A stretch of DNA of 64,000 nt, from NCBI RefSeq assembly GCF_013393345.1, contig NZ_QJRF01000042.1, positions 25,212 through 89,211 of the forward strand. The letters run 5' to 3'. The notes under the pieces were generated by a model that saw only the letters and a program-made list of their open reading frames with translations, made no database searches and was not told the origin of the DNA. Of this stretch, positions 41,685 through 47,841 are shown in pieces. The translations under genes were made by a program, and so were the position numbers. How positions within the stretch are numbered: the first letter of the stretch is position 1; every line of letters begins with the position of its first letter. The stretch is from Pseudomonas taiwanensis (GTDB lineage: Bacteria > Pseudomonadota > Gammaproteobacteria > Pseudomonadales > Pseudomonadaceae).

Positions 41685-42098
41685 ATGAGCCATCAGGAAA
41701 AAAATGCCAGCAACGACGACCATGAACCCGGACCCGCCACTCGAACAGGGCCTGGACCTGAACTGATGGGCGCGGACACGCTCATCGGGAACGATGTCTA
41801 CAACCTAGAGGGAGAAGACCTCGGGGTCATCAAGGAAATCATGCTGGATATGCGCAGTGGCCGAGTCATCTATGCGCTGCTGTCCTTCAAGTCTTTCCTG
41901 GGCCTGGGTGAAAAACTCTTCGCCGTGCCCTGGAGGGCGTTGACACTGGATACCGAGCACAAGCGTTTCATGCTCGATGTAGACCGGTATCGGCTCAAGG
42001 ACGCCTCCGGATTCGACAAAAGCCAGTGGCCCGACATGGCCGACCAGCGCTGGCAGATGCAGATCAGCCGTTTCTACGGAAACACGGGGTGGGAGTGA
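41685..42098 (+). CDS. PRC-barrel domain protein
   Basis: The 137-residue product starts at 41685 after TGGAGGT. Residues 1-30 are hydrophilic and probably flexible. From about 32 on it has a PRC-barrel (GADTLIGNDVYNLEGEDLGV, then RSGRVIYALLSFKSFLGLGE, then LFAVPWRALTLD). Stand-alone PRC-barrel proteins are common next to CsbD and BON genes and are thought to be soluble stress or RNA-related factors; the mechanism is unknown. Confidence 0.9.
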   Translation: MSHQEKNASNDDHEPGPATRTGPGPELMGADTLIGNDVYNLEGEDLGVIKEIMLDMRSGRVIYALLSFKSFLGLGEKLFAVPWRALTLDTEHKRFMLDVDRYRLKDASGFDKSQWPDMADQRWQMQISRFYGNTGWE

Positions 42099-42138
42099 AC
42101 GGCATGATCCCTCGTGGAGGGACTTCTTTGCCTGCGGT

Positions 42139-42285
42139 TCACTCGCGCCCTCCCAACTTGGATCGGAAGATCACCAGCGCGATCGATAGGAGCAGAAGTA
42201 TATGGATGAGTCCCCCCATGTAGAACGATGTGAGTAGTCCCACCGCCCACAGAACCAACAAGCCGATTACGACTATTTCGAACAT
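42139..42285 (-). CDS. Lmo0937-family small membrane protein (copy 2)
   Basis: The 48-residue protein (MFEIVVIGLLVLWAVGLLTS) has the same two-helix plan and FYMGGLIHILLLLSIALVIF turn as the copy at 36973-37119. Both paralogues have the same length and similar starts. It is divergent from the second Crp-like regulator; at the first locus the order is also Lmo0937-like next to Crp-like, but both read minus there. Confidence 0.85.
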   Translation of the reverse strand: MFEIVVIGLLVLWAVGLLTSFYMGGLIHILLLLSIALVIFRSKLGGRE

Positions 42286-42356
42286 TTCCGTCTCCTGCTG
42301 CGGCCTGGCAATGACCGGCCTCCTTGCAGGTTGCATCCAGGATGAAGGGACGGTCT

Positions 42357-42482
42357 GTACGGTAGCGCACTCAAAACAGGCAGTTCATCACCCCCGATAG
42401 GCCGGGCTGACCACTTCCCTGTAGCGCTCGACTCGACAGTGCCCTCGACTGCAATCAGTCCGGATTGCGTGCACTAACGAAC
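42357..42482. promoter_or_regulatory. Two oppositely oriented motif copies between divergent genes
   Basis: The reverse-strand copy at 42357-42370 reads GTGCGCTACCGTAC followed by AGACC. The forward copy at 42469-42482 reads GTGCACTAACGAAC followed by AGACC. They point outwards, each towards one of the two divergent genes (Lmo0937-like and Crp-like). Confidence 0.55.
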
Positions 42483-42590
42483 AGACCGCCATCACCACTG
42501 AGCGCCAGAGTGCAGCATGAGGAAACTCCGCAGCCTTCTTACACCGCCCAGAGCCTGCGCCTGCCGCAGGGCAAAAGGGAGGCGACCACT

Positions 42591-43274
42591 GTGACCAACC
42601 ATCTTCTCACTGGCATCCCGAGCAGAGAGCGCAACAAGGTTCTCAATTATTGCGAATCGGTAGAGTTGGTCTTCGGCAGTATTCTTTGCGATACGGACCA
42701 GCCATACAGCCATGCCTACTTCCCGCTTACCGGTTTCATCTCACTGGTGACCCTTCTGGATGCCCATCGGCCGCTGGAAATGGGCCTGATCGGCAGCGAA
42801 GGCATGCTGGGTGTCACGCTAATACTGGGGGTTCGCAAGGCGCCAATCCGGGCGGTAGTGCAAGGCGCCGGAAACGCCCTTCGTATCACTTCCGCGCACC
42901 TGCTGCGCGAATTGCACGAGTGCCCCGAGCTGCAACGCAGCTTGAATCGCTACCTCTACGTATTGATGGCGCAACTGTCGCAAACGGCCGCCTGCATCCA
43001 CTTTCATGAGATCCAGCCACGACTGGCGCGCTGGCTTCTGATGACCCACGATCGAGCGCAGGCCGACCATTTCCATCTCACCCATGAGTTTCTCGCCGAC
43101 ATGCTCGGCGTGCGTCGGAGTGGCATTACCGTGGCCGCAGGGGAACTGCAGCAAAAACACCTCATCCGATACACCCGCGGCGAGATCACCATTCTCGATC
43201 GTGCCGGGCTCGAAGCAGCTGCCTGCGAATGCTACGGCGCAGTGACGGACTGCTACAGCAAACTGCTTGGCTGA
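42591..43274 (+). CDS. Crp/Fnr-family regulator (copy 2)
   Basis: The protein has 227 residues if it starts at GTG 42591, which has AGGGAGG 9 bp upstream; an upstream in-frame ATG at 42465 lies in the promoter region. It has the cyclic-nucleotide-binding-like beta roll (HAYFPLTGFISLVTLLDAHR, then MGLIGSEGMLGVTLILG) and a C-terminal helix-turn-helix (LTHEFLADMLGVRRSGITVAAGELQ). It is similar in plan to copy 1 but clearly diverged. It is the last intact gene before the right end of the element. Confidence 0.88.
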   Translation: MTNHLLTGIPSRERNKVLNYCESVELVFGSILCDTDQPYSHAYFPLTGFISLVTLLDAHRPLEMGLIGSEGMLGVTLILGVRKAPIRAVVQGAGNALRITSAHLLRELHECPELQRSLNRYLYVLMAQLSQTAACIHFHEIQPRLARWLLMTHDRAQADHFHLTHEFLADMLGVRRSGITVAAGELQQKHLIRYTRGEITILDRAGLEAAACECYGAVTDCYSKLLG

Positions 43275-43416
43275 AAGCCCTTCGTCTTCTCGCCGCGTGG
43301 TCACGGATATGTGGCCTAGCGAGATGACAGGGCCAAAAGATGAGACCGATGTGGGCATGCGCCTCCATGCTCGCTGAGCGCGTGATTGCGCCAACGGTAT
43401 GGGGCGGCAGCTACTT

Positions 43417-43435
43417 TTTTTCAACAGAATCGGCC
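43417..43435. repeat. Third copy of the 19-bp inverted-repeat end
   Basis: TTTTTCAACAGAATCGGCC is identical to the right end of the element at 25545-25731. No partner in opposite orientation is seen nearby, so it marks a decayed insertion. Confidence 0.6.
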
Positions 43436-43638
43436 TGAAGCGGACAGGGCTATCCCAAGCTGGAGGGATTCACTTTGAGGCTTGGATGGCTCTACAAAAA
43501 ATGGGACCTATTCAGCCTGCGTGTTTCGCCATTTTGCACTGCGAAATAGGATGGCTACATTCCAGCGCAGCAAGGCTTAGGAAATCTTTGCTACATGCAC
43601 GGGTCTTTCAAGGCATGCAGCCCTACTTCGGAAGCGGC

Positions 43639-43743
43639 GCGAAAGGTTGGCGAGTCCTCCTGTCGTGGCTTGTGCCGGTCGTAGGTGTCGGTGGTACTGA
43701 TGCTGGCTTGCCCCAACCACTGCTGAACCCTGGCGAAAACTGT
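43639..43743 (-). pseudogene. C-terminal fragment of a second tyrosine recombinase
   Basis: On the minus strand the codons for VFARVQQWLGQASISTTDTY and DRHKPRQEDSPTFR match the last 35 residues of phage-type tyrosine integrases, including the nucleophilic tyrosine (TY-DRHK). The rest of the gene is missing, and the preceding codons are unrelated. It is not part of the intact integrase at the left end, whose C-terminus differs. Confidence 0.75.
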
Positions 43744-43794
43744 TTCTAGCTCAAGAGCGCGGGGGGCGGGGGGCGGGGCGAAGAAAAATAGGCG

Positions 43795-43813
43795 AGTACC
43801 TATTTGAGTACCT
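43795..43813. repeat. Putative integrase arm-type sites, right end
   Basis: AGTACC occurs at 43795 and 43808, 13 bp apart, matching the pair at 16831 and 16843 near the left end. They lie about 65-80 bp from the attR core. Confidence 0.5.
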
Positions 43814-43874
43814 TTTAATATTAACAAAAAAGGTAATACCATTTTTATAAAGGCGTACATGACTCAGGTTTTAC

Positions 43875-43891
43875 TCCTGGTGCCGGCACCA
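43875..43891. repeat. attR core: 17-bp copy of tRNA-Thr 3' end
   Basis: TCCTGGTGCCGGCACCA is identical to the last 17 bp of tRNA-Thr (16699-16715). The rest of a tRNA is absent here. It marks the right junction of the integrated element. Confidence 0.9.
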
Positions 43892-43930
43892 TACATCTGT
43901 TCTCTTGGATGTTTGTCCACGCAGAACAGC

Positions 43931-43957
43931 AAAAAGCCCTGCTTTGGCAGGGCTTTT
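43931..43957. terminator. Bidirectional terminator
   Basis: AAAAAGCCCTG and CAGGGCTTTTT form an 11-bp stem with a 5-nt loop and A and T runs on the two sides. It lies 40 bp beyond attR and before the end of the polysaccharide operon. It was probably the original terminator of tRNA-Thr before the element inserted, and now also ends the minus-strand operon. Confidence 0.85.
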
Positions 43958-43993
43958 TCGTTCTCATCCGATAGATAACTCGTCATCGCGAGC

Positions 43994-44683
43994 TCATCGG
44001 TCTGACAGCATTACCTGTGCACGCTCATAGTCTTCCGGCACACCGATGTCGATAAATAATCCCGAGGTCAGGAAGACTCCGAATGGCTCGGTGTGCACAG
44101 CTTCGGACAAGTAGTCCTGTTCCAGCGAAAATGCGATTCGCGCGGCGAATCTGTCCAGTTGATCGCGTTTCAAGACGTAGCAGCCGGCATTGATGACCCC
44201 AGGTCCACTAGTCCCCTTCTCGCTAAATCCGACAATCCGACCAGATTCGATCTGCAAACGGCCATAGCGGCTCGTATCCGGGACCTCACGACCCACAATA
44301 ATCGGCAATGCGTCCCTGACCCATTGTCGTTCCACAGCCTGAACCTCAAGGTCGAGATAGGTGTCGCCGTTGAACACGAAGACATGGTCAGTCCCACACT
44401 GCTCCATGGCCAGGCGGATCGCACCACCCGTTCCCAGTGGTTGGCTCTCGATCACGTGAACCAACTCAATTCCCTTGTGCTCGGTTCCAAAGTAAGCAAC
44501 GACCTTCTCGGCCATATACCCCAGCGACAGGATGACTCGCGTGAATCCTTTTCTCACAAGATCATCGAGTAACAGCTCAAGAAAGGGGCGGCCTCCTACA
44601 GGAGCCATTGGCTTGGGGTTGTCGGCGACAACCGCGCGCAGGCGAGTACCAAATCCCCCCGCCAACACAATGGCTTCCGGCAT
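43994..44683 (-). CDS. hddC: D-glycero-alpha-D-manno-heptose-1-phosphate guanylyltransferase HddC
   Basis: The 229-residue protein is a sugar-phosphate nucleotidyltransferase with the signature LAGGFGTRLRAVVADNPKPM and the metal site FVFNGDTYLD. Together with the adjacent gmhA and hddA genes it fits HddC, which makes GDP-D-glycero-alpha-D-manno-heptose. The start is ATG 44683 (MPEAIVLAGG), overlapping the gmhA stop (TGATG); upstream codons are not supported. The GDP-heptose would feed the glycosyltransferases of this locus. A different nucleotidyltransferase role is possible, but the gene order argues for heptose. Confidence 0.88.
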   Translation of the reverse strand: MPEAIVLAGGFGTRLRAVVADNPKPMAPVGGRPFLELLLDDLVRKGFTRVILSLGYMAEKVVAYFGTEHKGIELVHVIESQPLGTGGAIRLAMEQCGTDHVFVFNGDTYLDLEVQAVERQWVRDALPIIVGREVPDTSRYGRLQIESGRIVGFSEKGTSGPGVINAGCYVLKRDQLDRFAARIAFSLEQDYLSEAVHTEPFGVFLTSGLFIDIGVPEDYERAQVMLSDR

Positions 44684-45267
44684 CAAGCACGCTCTCCGAA
44701 CATCGTACTTTCCACCAGGCCACACAGAATGTGTCCCAACACCAGATGCCCTTCCTGAATCTTGGGAGTTTCTGCGGATGGCACTTCCAACAAATGATCG
44801 CAGAGCTCGCGCATGGGTCCGCCGCGGTTCCCCGTCAAGCCGATACACACCATTCCCCTCTCCCGGGCCGCACTGAAAGCGGCTAACACATTGGGCGATT
44901 TCCCGGAGGTGGAATAGCCAATGAAGACATCCCCGGCATTTCCGTTGGCCTGCAATTGTCGGGAGAACAGCTTCTCGTAGCCGTAGTCATTACCGATGGC
45001 AGTCAGAATCGAGGTGTCTGTGGTCAGAGCAAACGCGGGCAAGCCTGGGCGATCAAAGGCGAAGCGGCTCACGAACTCCGCCGCGATGTGCTGTGCATCC
45101 GCCGCACTACCACCGTTGCCCGCCAATAGAATCTTGCCGCCCGCGCGAAGGCACGCCAGGCATGCTATCGCAGCGTGCTCAACTCGTTCGAGCAAGGCCA
45201 TGTCCATGGCCATCGCTGACATGACCCGGTTCGCTTGCTCGATCTGCTGCACGATAAATTCACGCAT
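44683..45267 (-). CDS. gmhA: Sedoheptulose-7-phosphate isomerase GmhA
   Basis: GmhA converts sedoheptulose 7-phosphate to D-glycero-D-manno-heptose 7-phosphate. The 194-residue protein has the SIS-domain pattern KILLAGNGGSAADAQHIAAE and GYSTSGKSPNVLAAF. The ATG at 45267 (MREFIV) follows GGAGG; a TTG one codon upstream is less likely. Both ends overlap neighbouring genes by one base (TGATG), so gmhA, hddA and hddC form one tight operon. The organism should have a second gmhA for its LPS core; this one is dedicated to the O-polysaccharide. Confidence 0.93.
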   Translation of the reverse strand: MREFIVQQIEQANRVMSAMAMDMALLERVEHAAIACLACLRAGGKILLAGNGGSAADAQHIAAEFVSRFAFDRPGLPAFALTTDTSILTAIGNDYGYEKLFSRQLQANGNAGDVFIGYSTSGKSPNVLAAFSAARERGMVCIGLTGNRGGPMRELCDHLLEVPSAETPKIQEGHLVLGHILCGLVESTMFGERA

Positions 45268-46301
45268 CAAATCCTCCAGGCTTGGGTGCCGTACTTGGTG
45301 AAGTGGCAGTTACTGACCTGGCCGTCGAAACGACCCAGCGTCCGAATGACATCCATGCGCTTCTCGGTCGGTACGAAAAACATCATGAACCCACCTCCGC
45401 CGGCCCCGGAGACCTTTCCGGCCAGAGCCCCGGAATCGATCGCAGCATTGTAAATATCGTCGATCACTGAATTGGAAACTGTCTTGGCTGACTGCTTCTT
45501 GCTTTCCCAACCAAGTTTCAGCGACTCGACGATGCCAGGAATGTCACCACGCAGCAGACACTCCTTCATTACCAATGCCTGGTGCTTCAGGCCGTGCATC
45601 GCATCAATGGTCTGCTGTGAACCTGACTCAACGTTGCGACTCTGGTCGGCGATGATGCGAGCCGATTCACGCGACACACCGGTATAAAACAGCACGAGGG
45701 ATGCTTCCAACTCGCAGACTATCCAGTTCTTGATCCGCAGCGGATTGATCACCGCATGCTCATCCGAATAGAACTCCATGAAGTTGAAGCCGCCGAAAGT
45801 CGCCGAATACTGGTCCTGCCGCCCACCTTGAAGATGACAGTCCACCCTCTCGATCTTGTAAGCCAGTTTCGCAATCTCATAGTCATCAAGCGGTAAGTTC
45901 AAAAGCTCGACGAATGCGCGGATCATCACGACCACGAGGGTAGAAGAGGATCCGAGTCCGGAACCGGCCGGCGCATCGCAAAAAGTATCCAACTCCAGCG
46001 GGATCGCGCGCCCCGAGTTGAAGTGAACGATCATGTGGTTGTAGACCGCCTTGTGCAGGTCAAGCTTGCCATCAAGCGCCATGATCTGGTGGCGCTTGGG
46101 CACTTCCAGTTCTTCGGACAATTGCTGATCCGTTGAAACAAGACGCACCAAAGGTTGGTCCAGCAGACGGATTACTGCATATGCGTAACGATCGATCGTA
46201 GCGTTCAGTACATAGCCGCCGTGGACATCCGCGTAGGGGGAAACGTCGGTTCCCCCGCCAGCGAGACCTAAGCGCAATGGAGCTCGAGCCCGGACTATCA
46301 T
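45267..46301 (-). CDS. hddA: D-glycero-alpha-D-manno-heptose-7-phosphate kinase HddA
   Basis: The 344-residue GHMP-family kinase phosphorylates heptose 7-phosphate at C1 with alpha configuration, the step that commits to GDP-heptose. The start RARAPLRLGLAGGGTDVSPY, the ATP-binding loop DAPAGSGLGSSSTLVVVMI and the C-terminal GHMP motif GKVSGAGGGGFMMFF are all clear. The phosphatase GmhB needed between HddA and HddC is not in this operon and must come from elsewhere. It is 16 bp downstream of a methyltransferase gene. Confidence 0.93.
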   Translation of the reverse strand: MIVRARAPLRLGLAGGGTDVSPYADVHGGYVLNATIDRYAYAVIRLLDQPLVRLVSTDQQLSEELEVPKRHQIMALDGKLDLHKAVYNHMIVHFNSGRAIPLELDTFCDAPAGSGLGSSSTLVVVMIRAFVELLNLPLDDYEIAKLAYKIERVDCHLQGGRQDQYSATFGGFNFMEFYSDEHAVINPLRIKNWIVCELEASLVLFYTGVSRESARIIADQSRNVESGSQQTIDAMHGLKHQALVMKECLLRGDIPGIVESLKLGWESKKQSAKTVSNSVIDDIYNAAIDSGALAGKVSGAGGGGFMMFFVPTEKRMDVIRTLGRFDGQVSNCHFTKYGTQAWRI

Positions 46302-46317
46302 GGCGCACCCTCGTTGT

Positions 46318-47055
46318 TCAGATTGGAGAATCGTTTTCGAACGGAGGCTTTCCTTGATTCGACTGTTTCATGCCACGCATGTCGTCGCGGTACTGGTTCA
46401 AATGCAGTAGCACTTCACGATCAGGCTGCTGCTGCGACCTTGTCCAGCGCCCGCCGGACTTGACCTCATCCGCGGGACGTTTGCGAATGATTAGCTCGAT
46501 GCCACATTCTCCGATTGGAGTTAATGTCTGATCGAAACGCGGCAGTTCAAATCTGTAGCTTGACGATAACTGCTCGATCTTTAGAACTTCGGCACTGGGC
46601 TCAAGTGCTTGAACCAACTCCAGGATGTTGACTGAGCGAGTGCTCCACGAGCTTTTCTTGTATATCGTGAAAGTCCACTTATGGTCGTGATTGAATGTGC
46701 TCGGAAACTCACCCTGCTCGTACAGGTCCTCGTCGGGAATGGTAATTATCAAGTAGCCATTGGGCGACACGACGCGAAACCAGTTTCTGATCCCCTCGAC
46801 TGGATCGACCAAATGCTCTAGGCAGTGACTGCTATGAACAAAGGAGTAAGTATCATCCCCTACTCCAGCAAGGAACTGGGCGTCTCCGTCTTCCCAGTCC
46901 CAGGTTTTTACGCTATCAACCAGGGGAAACAGTTCCTTGTAAAGAACCAAGGGGTCAGGCTTTCCACCGATATCCAAACCGCTCCCAACAAAGTATTTTC
47001 TCAGGAAATTGGAATCTGACAGCCTTCTCGGAATTGATTTACTGCACTCTTTCAT
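46318..47055 (-). CDS. Class I SAM-dependent methyltransferase
   Basis: The 245-residue protein (MKECSKSIPRRLSDSNFLRK) has a SAM-binding core: GSGLDIGGKPDPL, then DDTYSFVHSSHCLEHLVDPV and WFRVVSPNGYLIITIPDE. The SHCLEH motif is typical of the Methyltransf_11-like group. Its start at 47055 is 1 bp past the stop of the previous gene; upstream codons belong to that gene's region. It probably methylates a sugar or an end group of the polysaccharide, judged by context only. Confidence 0.85.
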   Translation of the reverse strand: MKECSKSIPRRLSDSNFLRKYFVGSGLDIGGKPDPLVLYKELFPLVDSVKTWDWEDGDAQFLAGVGDDTYSFVHSSHCLEHLVDPVEGIRNWFRVVSPNGYLIITIPDEDLYEQGEFPSTFNHDHKWTFTIYKKSSWSTRSVNILELVQALEPSAEVLKIEQLSSSYRFELPRFDQTLTPIGECGIELIIRKRPADEVKSGGRWTRSQQQPDREVLLHLNQYRDDMRGMKQSNQGKPPFENDSPI

Positions 47056-47056
47056 A

Positions 47057-47809
47057 TCAAGCAGCTCCGCCGAAAATCCGAAACACGAAGTGGGGCCAGA
47101 TCTGCTCGGAGTTAAGTCCATCCCGGCGGATCAGCAAGTTTTCGACGACTTCGGTGGCGCCGATGCAACTCGAAACGGTTGCATCATCGAAAACGACATA
47201 TCCGCCATCGACCATGTAAGGCTTGACCCCTTCGTAGGAAACCTGAAGAGCAGATGCGATATCGCAGTCAATATGGGCCAATGCAATTCTTCCGGCGTCC
47301 GCCATTACGCCTTGGTTCGTGTCCTCGAACAGGCCTTTGACCGTGACCAGGTTATCCAGTCCCAATTCGGAAACCCGGCGCTGCAGCGCCTCGAGGTCCA
47401 CGTCAGCAAAGTCGCCAGCATTGTGGGCATCGACAGCCTTGTCTGTAGACGGCATACCCTCGTAGCTATCAAGTGCGTAAACCTTGACTCCGGGATAAAG
47501 ACGCTTCGCCACGTAAGCCATGAATATGGCACTACCGCCACGATAAGAGCCGTATTCAACAATGTGACCAAAGGGTATTTCGGGCAGATAAAACTTGAGC
47601 AGAAGATAGATATTCATCCTGTTCTCTTCGCTCATGATGGTTCTGTCTCTGGCTAGGGAAAAAGCCTCCTTGTAAAGCGGATCTTGAAGGATCCGTTCCC
47701 TTAGCCCGCCGAACTGTATACCCCAACCTCGCTGATATCCCTCGTAGACATTCCGTCCATTTCTTATTCCTTGAGCCATCCCCTTCAAATCAGGCAACTG
47801 CAGTTCCAT
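47057..47809 (-). CDS. TylF/MycF-type methyltransferase
   Basis: The 250-residue protein starts at ATG 47809 (MELQLPDLKG) with GAGG upstream; the frame is open to a TTG at 47845. It carries the core IVEYGSYRGGSAIFMAYVAK, ALDSYEGMPSTD, ALAHIDCDIASALQVSYEG and GGYVVFDDATV, typical of the TylF/macrocin O-methyltransferase family with its metal-binding aspartates (IDCD, DDAT). Such enzymes methylate sugar hydroxyls. In this locus a sugar O-methylation of the O-polysaccharide is the simplest role. Confidence 0.88.
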   Translation of the reverse strand: MELQLPDLKGMAQGIRNGRNVYEGYQRGWGIQFGGLRERILQDPLYKEAFSLARDRTIMSEENRMNIYLLLKFYLPEIPFGHIVEYGSYRGGSAIFMAYVAKRLYPGVKVYALDSYEGMPSTDKAVDAHNAGDFADVDLEALQRRVSELGLDNLVTVKGLFEDTNQGVMADAGRIALAHIDCDIASALQVSYEGVKPYMVDGGYVVFDDATVSSCIGATEVVENLLIRRDGLNSEQIWPHFVFRIFGGAA

Positions 47810-47841
47810 CAGCGTATCCTCAGAATTCAGATTACGTAACG

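Larger units (their letters stand above)
43275..43874. other. Right-end region of the element, remnants only
   Basis: This 600-bp stretch holds no intact gene. It contains a single copy of the 19-bp terminal repeat (43417-43435), an integrase remnant on the minus strand (43639-43743), a G-rich tract (43761-43779) and two arm-type hexamers (43795 and 43808). It looks like a junction worn down by several insertions and deletions. Confidence 0.6.
16716..43891. mobile_element. 27.2-kb integrative element in tRNA-Thr
   Basis: The element runs from the end of tRNA-Thr to the distal copy of the 17-bp tRNA end. It carries its own integrase beside the tRNA, AlpA-like and TrfA-like proteins with an iteron origin, small regulators, recombination genes and a large stress and glucan cargo. 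I see no relaxase, coupling protein or type IV secretion genes, so it is not a complete conjugative element. It may be mobilised by another element or may be an integrated plasmid-like replicon. The right end also holds remnants of another integrase and of an inverted-repeat element, so it may be composite. Confidence 0.85.

Noticed and set aside
16882..43891. The element as an integrative and conjugative element or a prophage
   Set aside because: No relaxase, coupling ATPase, type IV secretion, capsid, tail or lysis genes can be seen between the att sites.
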